Below are positions 17,963 to 25,915 of a stretch of 64,000 nt of DNA, one piece after another. The stretch is taken from the NCBI RefSeq assembly GCF_013410875.1, contig NZ_JACCCU010000002.1:372001-436000 (forward strand), read 5' to 3'. The DNA comes from Tunturiibacter empetritectus (GTDB lineage: Bacteria; Acidobacteriota; Terriglobia; Terriglobales; Acidobacteriaceae). Position numbers and translations under genes: made by a program. The first letter of the stretch is position 1. Every line of letters begins with the position of its first letter. The notes under the pieces were generated by a model that saw only the letters and a program-made list of their open reading frames with translations, searched no databases and was not told where the DNA came from.

Positions 17963-18499
17963 ATGCGAAAGCTTGTCTTCCCACTTGTTCTGCTTGCCTC
18001 TGCCTTCGTTCAGCCCTTAACCGCCCGCGCCGACGCTATCGACGACTTTGTCCTTACCGGCAACGGCCTCGACATCACCTTCTCTCTGCCAGCCTCGCCG
18101 CCAGGCAATGAGATGACCTGTCCCCCCTTCAGCCCCTCCTGCCTGCCGGGATCTGAGACTGCCTTCTACCTCTCTACTCTAGTCACTACGAATGGCGTGA
18201 CCAGCGTGGAAAGCCTTTCCTTCCCGACGTTTCGGTTTAATGGGGGCTTGAGTCTTGGGTCGAATCCTGGACGATTGTTCGGACCGCAGCTCTTCCTCCC
18301 GGACGCCTCCAATCCTACTTTTCTGACAGGAACCTTTGATCTGGATGCGTTCCCCCCAAAGGGCGGCGTGGACGATTACACGCTGACGATTACGCCGGAG
18401 ACGACTGCGACGACGCCTGAACCCTCGACCCTGGCTCTGTTCGGAACAGGTATCGTCGGCCTGATCGAGTTTGCGCGTACCCGGAAGAGACGCGTTTGA
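17963..18499 (+). CDS. PEP-CTERM sorting domain protein
   Basis: 178 residues. A signal peptide (about 1-23, ending TARA) precedes a mature domain of about 120 residues with no recognised family and two Cys (MTCPPFSPSCLPG). The C-terminus is a classical PEP-CTERM signal: TPEPSTLALFGTGIVGLIEF followed by basic ARTRKRR. Such proteins are processed by an exosortase and go to the cell surface or matrix; the exosortase is not in this window. The gene is flanked by direct repeats of the metG tail, suggesting insertion. Confidence 0.88.
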   Translation: MRKLVFPLVLLASAFVQPLTARADAIDDFVLTGNGLDITFSLPASPPGNEMTCPPFSPSCLPGSETAFYLSTLVTTNGVTSVESLSFPTFRFNGGLSLGSNPGRLFGPQLFLPDASNPTFLTGTFDLDAFPPKGGVDDYTLTITPETTATTPEPSTLALFGTGIVGLIEFARTRKRRV

Positions 18500-18505
18500 G
18501 GACAA

Positions 18506-18625
18506 GATTGCGCTGGCTCTCGACTGAAGTAGTCGCAGAACCTGTCCTGCCGGACGGGCCCACTACGCGTGGAGCGGTCACTTCGTGACCTGTATACCGC
18601 TTCGCGTGATGCTCCCGTTGGTCGC
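18506..18625 (+). repeat. Direct repeat copy 2: degenerate metG tail plus half REP-like element
   Basis: Matches copy 1 at 17736-17854. The metG-derived part (ATTGCGCTGGCTCTCGACTG) has lost one base relative to the real tail, so the frame is broken. The REP-like arm ends at CTCCCGTTGGTCG, the centre of the full-length palindromic elements. It lies just after the PEP-CTERM stop codon. Confidence 0.85.
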
Positions 18626-18641
18626 TGGATAGATCTCCCGC

Positions 18642-19133
18642 TTAGACGATCGCCTTCTGCACGCCGATGGCGACGACGAAGTAGTTTGCCATCACGTCGC
18701 CGACGTTCTTCAGACTGTGCAGCACGCCCGATGCGGTGAAGATGACGCCGCCGGGTTCGACGATACCGGTCTTGCCGTCGCTGGTGGCTTCGAGTCTTCC
18801 TTCGCGAATGAGCAGGAACTCGGAGTGGGTGTGGCGGTGCGGGGGGTGCGGCATCTGGCCCGGTGGCAGGGCAGTTTCGTGGACTTCGACGAACTCGCCC
18901 GTGGCCAGCCGCCCCTGGATGACCGCACGGCTTTGGCCGCCGTTCGCCGAGGCGTGGACGGGCAGCTTGTCCAAGGCGAAGATCTCGGAGTGCGCCAGCA
19001 CCGGCTCTGCCGCGTTGGGGCTGCTGGCCGGAGCTTCCAGAGAGGCGTTGCTTTGGCCTTCCGCCACGACACCGCCCATCGCCGCAAAGGCCGAGAGGGC
19101 GACACAAAGATCACGCCGGGTTAGATTTTCCAT
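18642..19133 (-). CDS. Exported cupin-domain protein
   Basis: 163 residues. The N-terminus has a twin-arginine-like start (LTRRDLCVALSAFAAMG), so Tat or Sec export is likely. A single cupin barrel follows, with metal ligands HPPHRHTHSEF (motif 1) and a later FTASGVLHSLKN (motif 2). It probably binds a divalent metal; the substrate is unknown. It faces tatD divergently. The end lies 17 bases from the repeat copy that follows the PEP-CTERM gene. Confidence 0.85.
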   Translation of the reverse strand: MENLTRRDLCVALSAFAAMGGVVAEGQSNASLEAPASSPNAAEPVLAHSEIFALDKLPVHASANGGQSRAVIQGRLATGEFVEVHETALPPGQMPHPPHRHTHSEFLLIREGRLEATSDGKTGIVEPGGVIFTASGVLHSLKNVGDVMANYFVVAIGVQKAIV

Positions 19134-19231
19134 GCCGACATACTACGCGGTCCGAACTATACCCGTCATCCGCTTCTTTGGGCGTGCCGACGGTCTCGTT
19201 GGATCGCAGGTGATGCGATACCCTGAAAGAG

Positions 19232-20119
19232 ATGGCTCTGATCGACTCCCACGCCCACCTTGACTTCTACAACGAGACTCCGACGGAGCGCGATGAGGTG
19301 CTGCGGCGCGCCTACGCTGCAGGGGTCCATACCGTACTTGCGATCGGCATCGGCGATGGTCCGGCGACGATGCATCAGGCGCTTGAGATTGCGAGTTCGA
19401 ACGGGGGGGATGGGCTTCGGCAGGGCTATCCCCAGATCTATCCACAGATTTATGCCAGCGCGGGGATTCATCCGCAGGAGGCGGCGCATGCTACTTCGGA
19501 GGCGCTCGACAAGCTGGCTGCCCTGGGTGCTCAGGAGCGGTGCATCGCTGTTGGTGAGATCGGGCTCGACTACTATCACTTTGATAATCCTGATATTGAC
19601 ACGCAAAAGGAGGCTTTTATCGCCCAGATGCGGGTGGCGGCGGAGCTGCGCAAGCCGATCCTGATCCACTGCCGGACGAGCGAGCTGGCGACTCCGCAGG
19701 CCAAGGAGAAGTATGGCAGGGCCGATGCCTGGGAGGATCTGCTGGCGCTGATCGGCGAGCATTGGACCGGGCCGGGATACGGGCATGGGTTGGGGGGGAT
19801 TATGCACTGCTTTTCGGGGACGGTCGATCAGGCGGAACGGTCGCTGGCCGCGGGTTTTCATCTTTCGTTCGCGGGAAACCTGACCTACCCGAAGGCGCAG
19901 GGAATTCGCGATGCGGCTGTGGTTGCTCCGGCCGACCGGATTCTGGTGGAGACGGATGCGCCGTTTCTTGCGCCGATCCCGCTGCGTGGCCAGCGCAACG
20001 AACCTGCCCTGGTAGTCCATACCGCGGCAGCCCTGGCGGAGCTTCGCGGCATCTCACAAGAGGAGTTGGCTGCGGTGACGACGGCGAACTTCAAAAATCT
20101 CTTTCCCACGACGCGCTAA
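19232..20119 (+). CDS. tatD: TatD-family metal-dependent DNase
   Basis: 295 residues, a TIM-barrel amidohydrolase fold. Metal ligands are in order: DSHAHLDF, GEIGLDYYH, LIHCR, IMHCFSG and VETDAPFLAP. A short insertion around residues 55-75 (GGDGLRQGYPQ) and another near 150-175 make it slightly longer than E. coli TatD (260). Known members are 3'-5' DNA exonucleases in repair or DNA degradation. It stands 57 bases before yajQ on the same strand. Confidence 0.93.
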   Translation: MALIDSHAHLDFYNETPTERDEVLRRAYAAGVHTVLAIGIGDGPATMHQALEIASSNGGDGLRQGYPQIYPQIYASAGIHPQEAAHATSEALDKLAALGAQERCIAVGEIGLDYYHFDNPDIDTQKEAFIAQMRVAAELRKPILIHCRTSELATPQAKEKYGRADAWEDLLALIGEHWTGPGYGHGLGGIMHCFSGTVDQAERSLAAGFHLSFAGNLTYPKAQGIRDAAVVAPADRILVETDAPFLAPIPLRGQRNEPALVVHTAAALAELRGISQEELAAVTTANFKNLFPTTR

Positions 20120-20176
20120 ACTGTCGAGCGCTGACATAATAGATAGCGACCAAGTTACAGACGAAGGAATATAGCC

Positions 20177-20677
20177 ATGGCATCCGATAACAGCTTTGAC
20201 GTAGTGAGCAAGGTAGAGCTTCAGGAAGTGAAGAACGCGATCGATCAGGCCTCGAAGGAGGTTCATGCGCGGTTCGACCTCAAGGATTCGAAGTCGAAGA
20301 TCGAGCTTGAGGGGACGGACACGATTCAGCTCGCCTCGCAGGATGAGTACAAGCTGCAGGCGGTGACGGAGATTCTGTCGCAGAAGCTGGTGAAGCGCGG
20401 CGTGTCGCTGAAGAACCTGGAGTTCGAGAAGATTGAGCCGGCAGCAAACTCGAGCGTACGGCAGAAGATCAAGCTGGTGCAGGGGATTCCGTCGGAGAAG
20501 GCGAAGATCATCGTTGCGGCGATCAAAGACTCTAAGAAGAAGGCGCAGGCGAGCATTCAGGGCGACACCGTGCGGGTGGTGAGCAAGGACCGGGATGTTC
20601 TGCAGGAGGTGATGGCGCTGTTGAAGGGCAAAGATATCGGCGTCGAGCTGCAGTTCACCAACTTCCGCTCCAACTGA
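20177..20677 (+). CDS. yajQ: YajQ-family nucleotide-binding protein
   Basis: 166 residues, full family length. It begins MASDNSFDVVSKV and contains QEVKNAIDQASKEV with two ferredoxin-like halves, VRQKIKLVQGIPSEKAKII and the typical end LQFTNFR. An AAGGA site precedes the ATG. YajQ proteins bind nucleotides, and a Xanthomonas member binds cyclic di-GMP. No riboswitch or dedicated partner is seen nearby. Confidence 0.95.
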   Translation: MASDNSFDVVSKVELQEVKNAIDQASKEVHARFDLKDSKSKIELEGTDTIQLASQDEYKLQAVTEILSQKLVKRGVSLKNLEFEKIEPAANSSVRQKIKLVQGIPSEKAKIIVAAIKDSKKKAQASIQGDTVRVVSKDRDVLQEVMALLKGKDIGVELQFTNFRSN

Positions 20678-20829
20678 CTTGGAATCTAACCTGGGATGTG
20701 AATCCGCTGGGCGGCGAGGACTGGTTCGCCGCTGCGTCTCGCCAGTGGAGTTGCCACTATCAAAATTCTGAGTTACTTTTTCGAGCCGGACCTGAAGCCA
20801 AATCCACATCCTGATACTCTGACTAGTAA

Positions 20830-21834
20830 GTGAGCACGCTCTCCATCGCGACCGCAGCCGAGGTGTTCGACCTCCTCCGTGACGATCTAGCCGCCATTGA
20901 GCAGGAGTTCTCCCGTCAATCCACCTCCGACGTCGAGGTTGTCACCGACATTGCGCGGTACCTTATCGCGGGTGGTGGCAAGCGTATTCGGCCGCTGCTG
21001 CTGCTGCTCTCGGCTAAGGCTCTGGGCTGCACCAGCGAGAGCCGCATACGGCTGGGCGCGGTCGTCGAGATGCTTCACACCGCGACCCTAGTTCACGACG
21101 ACATCATCGACGAGGCCGACACACGCCGTGGGCGACCCTCTTCGAACACCACCTGGGGCAATGCGAAATGCGTTCTCGCGGGCGACTGGCTCTACATGCA
21201 GTCCTTCTCGGCGGCCCTCGAGGAGCGGAACTTTCGCGTCCTTGAGCTGCTGATCTCGCTCACCCAGCAGATGGTCGAGGGCGAGCTGCTGCAGATTGAA
21301 AAGCTAGGTCACCTGATCAACGAAGAGGAGTACTTCGATCTCATCTTCCGTAAGACGGCTTGCCTCTTCAAGGTTTCGATGCAGCTTGGTGCGGCGATTA
21401 CGCCGGGTCACGGCTTCGGCGATCCGGAGGAGCTTGAGGCTCAGCTGGGGGAGTACGGCCGCAACCTGGGCCTCGCCTTCCAGATCGTCGACGACGTCCT
21501 CGACCTGACCGCCGCGGAAGATGTCCTCGGCAAGCCCGTCGCCTCGGACCTGCGCGAAGGCAAAGCCACACTCGCCGTCATCCACGCGCTCGAGCGCGGC
21601 ACCGGGGCCGACCGCGAGGCTATCCGAACAGTGCTCGCCGACCGCAGCTTCGCCCGCGTCTCCCACCCGCAGATCCTTGAGATTCTGCAGCGCCACGGCT
21701 CACTCGACTACGCCATGGACACCGCCTGCGCCTATGCCGAAGCCGCCCGCCTCACCATCGCCGACCTGCCCGACTCAGAAGCCAAGCGCGCCTTGCTGTG
21801 GGTTCCTGGCTTCGTCACCAGCCGCGACCGCTAA
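20830..21834 (+). CDS. Polyprenyl (octaprenyl/heptaprenyl) diphosphate synthase
   Basis: 334 residues from GTG 20830. All-alpha isoprenyl synthase fold with GGGKRIRPLLLLLSAKA, the first Asp-rich motif VHDDIIDEADTRRG and the second DDVLDLTAAED. It makes the long side chain of the menaquinone or ubiquinone from farnesyl diphosphate and isopentenyl diphosphate; chain length cannot be read reliably. The final 21 codons are duplicated 780 bases downstream, and the last 20 bases overlap the convergent acetyltransferase-like gene. Confidence 0.93.
   Translation: MSTLSIATAAEVFDLLRDDLAAIEQEFSRQSTSDVEVVTDIARYLIAGGGKRIRPLLLLLSAKALGCTSESRIRLGAVVEMLHTATLVHDDIIDEADTRRGRPSSNTTWGNAKCVLAGDWLYMQSFSAALEERNFRVLELLISLTQQMVEGELLQIEKLGHLINEEEYFDLIFRKTACLFKVSMQLGAAITPGHGFGDPEELEAQLGEYGRNLGLAFQIVDDVLDLTAAEDVLGKPVASDLREGKATLAVIHALERGTGADREAIRTVLADRSFARVSHPQILEILQRHGSLDYAMDTACAYAEAARLTIADLPDSEAKRALLWVPGFVTSRDR
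21770..21834 (+). repeat. Direct repeat copy 1: 3' end of the polyprenyl synthase gene
   Basis: The last 65 bases of the gene, including its stop, recur at 22553-22618 with a few substitutions and the same reading frame (SEAKRALLWVPGFVTSRDR versus ending in RDQ). The two copies bracket the minus-strand acetyltransferase-like gene. Confidence 0.9.
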
Positions 21835-22441
21835 GCATCGGCTCGCCTGACTCATCCATCGTTTGATTGACGTAGCCCCCTGAACCCTTATCGGACACCA
21901 CCTTGCCCGGGTTTCCTAACACAACTGCATTCGGCGGAACGTCGAAGTTGACGTACGCTCCAGGCGCGATGAGCGCCTCGCGTCCAATGGTCACATTGCC
22001 GACGATGATCGCGTTCGTCCCTACCCAGACACGGTCTTCCAACGTAGGCGCTCCTGTGCGCGGCCCCCGGCTGGCTGCGCCGATCGTGACGCCCGGCGCG
22101 ATATTGATATTGTCTCCCAGGACCGCGTCAGGACTAATCACAACGCCACCAAAGTGGCCCAGATAGAATCCACTGCCAATGCTTGTCGTCGGAGAGATGT
22201 CAAAGCCGTATTTGAAGCGGTAACGATTCAGCAGAATCCGGTTCCAGGCATAGGCAAATATCGCAAGGGACCGCCTTCTCTTACGGTAAAAGGCTACCTT
22301 GCGAAGGTAATAGGTGTAGCGAAAGCCCGGATCATGAAGATAGGCAGCGAGGAAGGAGCGCCTGTCTGCTTTGCCACGATAGCGGTAGAGATCTGCGCGC
22401 AAAGTCTGCAGCAACGCGGGGTCCAATTCGTTTGCCTCCAT
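21815..22441 (-). CDS. Serine acetyltransferase-like left-handed beta-helix protein
   Basis: 208 residues. The N-terminal helical part (LRADLYRYRGKADRRSFL) resembles short serine acetyltransferases found in polysaccharide loci. From about residue 85 hexapeptide repeats form a beta-helix: GSGFYLGHFGGVVISP, with the His of the active site, and APTLEDRVWVGTNAIIVGN. Substrate could be serine or a sugar; true CysE has a longer N-terminal domain. The last seven residues are read from the antisense strand of the synthase tail, so the natural C-terminus may have been altered by insertion. Confidence 0.8.
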   Translation of the reverse strand: MEANELDPALLQTLRADLYRYRGKADRRSFLAAYLHDPGFRYTYYLRKVAFYRKRRRSLAIFAYAWNRILLNRYRFKYGFDISPTTSIGSGFYLGHFGGVVISPDAVLGDNINIAPGVTIGAASRGPRTGAPTLEDRVWVGTNAIIVGNVTIGREALIAPGAYVNFDVPPNAVVLGNPGKVVSDKGSGGYVNQTMDESGEPMLSGRGW

Positions 22442-22552
22442 TCCCAGCTTATATGGCTAAGATCGTTCGAAGAGAACCCTGCGACTATCTCCTGCGCTAA
22501 TGTACGGCAAGCCGCGATTCAAGCATAGAGGTTTTCCGAATGTCGAGCAAGA

Positions 22553-22618
22553 CCCCACTCCGAAGCCAAGCGCGCCCTGCTGTGGGTCCCCGGCTTCGTC
22601 ACCAGCCGCGACCAGTAG
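22553..22618 (+). repeat. Direct repeat copy 2: orphan tail of the polyprenyl synthase gene
   Basis: It encodes EAKRALLWVPGFVTSRDQ and a TAG stop but has no upstream gene. Compared with the real tail at 21770-21834 it differs at about ten of 65 positions, mostly silent, so it is an old duplicate or a tail from a related strain. Confidence 0.9.
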
Positions 22619-22681
22619 AGTCGCTATCAAAACAAACGCAATTCGATTGACACGCAGAAGACTGGACGTCAGAATCGCGCC

Positions 22682-23272
22682 ATGCTTCCTTTGCTCATCC
22701 TGATGATGCTCTTTGCATTCCTCGCAATGGGGGCGTTTGTATTTGTCCTGTGCGCGACAGCACCCCCGCTGCGCAAGTACAGCCTAAGCGCTGCTCTATG
22801 GTGTGCAACGTTGGGGCCGTGTTCGGTGGTATGGACAGTTGGAGCCGGTCTCGCGCTTGTGGCAAGTGGGATACTGATGCAGGCAACGCAAACGCGAAGC
22901 ATCCACTTGCCGGAGTTGCCGAAGGGGATCGGAACAGGGTATATCGTGTTCGGATTGATCGGGTCTCTTTTCACAGCCACAGTTGTTGCCTGGGTTCATC
23001 AAAAGGCCATACGCCAAATGACTTTTGCGCTCTTTCGCATCTATGCAGGACGTGTTGCAGGCGGAATCGGCACTGTTTGGGGCTGGTGCCTGGGATTCTG
23101 GCTCCTTCTCAACACTCAAGTTCACTACCGATTCGCACTATGGGGCTTGGCGATGGCGGCGTTATGTGCAGGTTTTGGCTACTCAGGGTTTCACTGGGCA
23201 AGATGGCTGAGAAGCAAATCACCAACGACACCCGGATTAGTCTCTCAGGCAGAATTCGAAGGATTAGGCTGA
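22682..23272 (+). CDS. Hypothetical integral membrane protein
   Basis: 196 residues with about five hydrophobic segments (near 3-28, 35-62, 82-104, 122-143, 150-170). I do not recognise the family. Codon choice is less GC-rich than in neighbouring housekeeping genes, and the gene sits just beyond the duplicated synthase tail, so it may have arrived with the acetyltransferase-like gene. Translation starts at ATG 22682 without an obvious ribosome-binding site. Confidence 0.6.
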   Translation: MLPLLILMMLFAFLAMGAFVFVLCATAPPLRKYSLSAALWCATLGPCSVVWTVGAGLALVASGILMQATQTRSIHLPELPKGIGTGYIVFGLIGSLFTATVVAWVHQKAIRQMTFALFRIYAGRVAGGIGTVWGWCLGFWLLLNTQVHYRFALWGLAMAALCAGFGYSGFHWARWLRSKSPTTPGLVSQAEFEGLG

Positions 23273-23399
23273 CAATGCCTGCCCTCCAACCTTCTCCTCA
23301 GACTTTTAGTTCTCAACCGCAGGGCTACCTCGGCTTCATTTAGAAACACAATTTACCGTGTTTATTTTTGGTCCGGCAACAATCGTCACAGTTGGCAAA

Positions 23400-23537
23400 T
23401 TAACTGGCTTTCGTCTTACTCGCGGGCTGTTGTTTCCCCTCCGCGATCTTCCATTCGAGCATCTTCTTCTCCGCGGCGATACCCTCTCTTCCGCGTTCCA
23501 CGAGCCGATCTGCCAGCTTGTCGATATCTCGTTTCAT
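23400..23537 (-). CDS. 45-residue basic/helical small protein downstream of xseB
   Basis: A short ORF (MKRDIDKLADRLVERGREG, ending KTKAS) with a strong GGAG site eight bases or so before the ATG. It starts 22 bases after xseB on the same strand, so it is probably the last gene of the metF-xseB transcript. It is predicted to be one charged amphipathic helix. I do not recognise it. Confidence 0.6.
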   Translation of the reverse strand: MKRDIDKLADRLVERGREGIAAEKKMLEWKIAEGKQQPASKTKAS

Positions 23538-23559
23538 ATGGAAATCCTACTCCTCGTCT

Positions 23560-23796
23560 TCACACTGCTTTAGCATCTTTCTCTTCATCCAGATCTACGA
23601 CCCGCATTGCATTTCTGCCCTGCTCGACGAGCACCTGGATTCTGCCCTCTGCGGCCTCCAGCTCCTTCTTGCAGGCGTTCGAGAGCTTCAGGCCCTCCTC
23701 GAACAGATGCACCGAGTCGTCGAGCGAGAGGTCTCCTCGCTCCAGCTTTTCGACTACACTCTCCAACGCTGTTAACTGCTCTTCAAAGTTTGCCAT
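23560..23796 (-). CDS. xseB: Exodeoxyribonuclease VII small subunit
   Basis: 78 residues, the normal XseB size, with the family core FEEQLTALESVVEKLERGDL, then LDDSVHLFEEG. It forms coiled-coil hairpins that bind the large subunit XseA in the ssDNA nuclease; xseA is not in this window. Its ATG shares a base with the stop of the upstream methyltransferase/MTHFR gene, so it is translationally coupled. Confidence 0.95.
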   Translation of the reverse strand: MANFEEQLTALESVVEKLERGDLSLDDSVHLFEEGLKLSNACKKELEAAEGRIQVLVEQGRNAMRVVDLDEEKDAKAV

Positions 23797-25736
23797 TATG
23801 CAACCTCAACCGCGGCTAGACCGAGCACGTCGGCTGCGACGCCGTATCGTCCGAAGGGCGCACTGACCTGAACGCCCTGCACCATGGGCTTCGCCTCGGC
23901 GAGCATCTCCTGCGCGATCTTGACGCCCTCGAGCCTGCCTGCCTCGGGCGTTAACGCCTTCGCCATCCGCGCCATGATCTCATCCGGCATGCTGACGCGC
24001 AGATCGTTCTTCATAAACTCCGCGTTGCGCAGGCTGGTCAACGGCCAGATGCCTGCGATTACCGGGATGCGGAAGCTTTCGATTCTGCGCAGAAACTCTT
24101 CGAGTACGCGCAGGTCGAAGACCGGCTGGGTGATGGCGTACTCCGCACCGGCCTCTACCTTGAAAGCAAATCTGCGGACCTCCTGATCCATATCCTGCAC
24201 GCCGGGGTTCGCTGCTACCGCGATGGAGAAGCCGGTGGACTCGCCAATCGAGTTGTTGCCGATGTCGAGTCCGTAGTTCAGGTTCTTCACTACATTCACC
24301 AGGCCGATTGCATCGACATCGAAGACCGCGGTCGCATTAGGATAGTTGCCCAGCTTCGGCGGATCGCCGGTGAGGCAGAGAATATTCTTCAGCCCGATCG
24401 AGGACGCGCCCAGCAGATCACTCTGAATGCTCAGCACATTGCGGTCGCGGCAGGTGTAGTGCAGAATCGTCTCGATGCCGACGTGCTGCTGGATCTGTAC
24501 GCACAGGCTCTGCGCGCTCATCCTTGCGCTGGCCCGGGGCGAGTCGGGCACGTTGATCGCATCGACGCCCAGCCGGTGCATCTGCATCGCTCCGTCCAGC
24601 TCCTTGCTGCAGTCAATGCCCTTTGGGGGCACGATCTCGACCATCGTGACAAAGTCGCCCGCCGCTACCATCGAGCCGATCTTCGACCGTTCGGCCAGCG
24701 GTGGCGGCGCAACTTTGCTCTCCTTGATGGTGGTGGCGTTGCCGGTTGCGTCGCGCTGCATCACCTCGACGCCGCTCTCCATCGCGTCGAGCGCACGCAG
24801 TGAACTCTTCATGGCCCGGGTGTAGCTTGGCGTGGTTCCGCAGCATCCGCCAACGATGCTCGCGCCCGCCTTCACCAGCTTGCGGGTGAAGCTGGCCATG
24901 TATTCAGGCGAGGTGAGATAGATCGTGCGCCCCTCGACGGCCCGTGGAATTCCCGCATTCGGCATTGCTGCCAGCGGCAGCGTGGTAAGGGGCCGCATGC
25001 GCTCAATTACACTCAATACGGTCGCCGGCCCTGCGCTGCAGTTGCATCCCACCGCATCGGCGCCCCACTCGGTCAGTTTGATGGCGGCGGTCTCGGCCGA
25101 GGCCCCATCCAGGCAGTTGCCGTCTTCATCGACAGTCATCATCACCACGACGCGAACGCCGGGAGCGACGCGACGCGCTGCCAGGATCGCCTGCTCCGCC
25201 TCGGTCAGCGAGGTCATCGTCTCCACAATCAGCAGGTCTACGCCCACGCCAGGCCCGCCTTCGACCATCGCACGGATCTGCTCGGCAAAGGCATCCTGCG
25301 CCTCCTCGAGGCCAACCTTGCCCAGCGGCTCCAGCCTTACGCCCAGCGGGCCAATGGAGCCCGCCACAAACGCCTCGCAGGCCTGCTTCTCCCGGATCTG
25401 GTTGACGCACTCCCGCGCCAGCTTGACGCCAGCTACGTTGATCGCGCGCACTTGATCCTGCAGCCCGTGCTGTCCCAGGCGAAACCGGTTGCCGCCAAAG
25501 GTGTTGGTCTCGACGACCTCGGCCCCCGCCTGGAGGTATTCGTTGTGGATCTCGCGCACGAGGTCCGGCTGCGAGAGGTTCAGCTCGTCGTAACAGCGGT
25601 TGATGAAGACGCCGCGCGCGTAGAGCATCGTGCCCATGGCTCCGTCGCACAGTACTGTTGCGCCGTCAAACAACCGGCCGGCCGCAGCATAGCCTGCAAC
25701 AGACGCCAACTCCGCACTCCGTACCTCATCCGCCAT
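23796..25736 (-). CDS. Bifunctional homocysteine S-methyltransferase / methylenetetrahydrofolate reductase
   Basis: 646 residues, YitJ-type fusion. Residues about 1-310 are a homocysteine methyltransferase barrel (DGAMGTMLYARG, ETNTFGGNRF) with zinc ligands in VGCNCSAGP and GGCCGTTP. Residues about 325-646 are the FAD-dependent MTHFR (MVEIVPPKG, VPDSPRASARMS, CRDRNVLSIQSDLL, LTGDPPK). Together they reduce methylene-THF to methyl-THF and methylate homocysteine to methionine. The ATG at 25736 follows GGAG at six bases; a TTG at 25748 is less likely. It is co-transcribed with xseB. Confidence 0.94.
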   Translation of the reverse strand: MADEVRSAELASVAGYAAAGRLFDGATVLCDGAMGTMLYARGVFINRCYDELNLSQPDLVREIHNEYLQAGAEVVETNTFGGNRFRLGQHGLQDQVRAINVAGVKLARECVNQIREKQACEAFVAGSIGPLGVRLEPLGKVGLEEAQDAFAEQIRAMVEGGPGVGVDLLIVETMTSLTEAEQAILAARRVAPGVRVVVMMTVDEDGNCLDGASAETAAIKLTEWGADAVGCNCSAGPATVLSVIERMRPLTTLPLAAMPNAGIPRAVEGRTIYLTSPEYMASFTRKLVKAGASIVGGCCGTTPSYTRAMKSSLRALDAMESGVEVMQRDATGNATTIKESKVAPPPLAERSKIGSMVAAGDFVTMVEIVPPKGIDCSKELDGAMQMHRLGVDAINVPDSPRASARMSAQSLCVQIQQHVGIETILHYTCRDRNVLSIQSDLLGASSIGLKNILCLTGDPPKLGNYPNATAVFDVDAIGLVNVVKNLNYGLDIGNNSIGESTGFSIAVAANPGVQDMDQEVRRFAFKVEAGAEYAITQPVFDLRVLEEFLRRIESFRIPVIAGIWPLTSLRNAEFMKNDLRVSMPDEIMARMAKALTPEAGRLEGVKIAQEMLAEAKPMVQGVQVSAPFGRYGVAADVLGLAAVEVA

Positions 25737-25915
25737 AGCCGTCTCCAATGTGTTCCTACCATCTTAAGCCACGCGGCGGACCCGCTCCAAACCAATAAAA
25801 TGCAAGCCTTTGCGGATTGCTCCCAAACCATGGTCTGGCGCGTCTTTTGTTATACTCGGCAGATAGCCGCGGCCGCCAGATTATGCCTCAGCGCTCAGGT
25901 TGGAGTTAGTTACCG

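Noticed and set aside
18376..19107. 243-codon minus-strand frame
   Set aside because: Crosses the REP-like repeat and lies antisense or out of frame to the cupin and PEP-CTERM genes.
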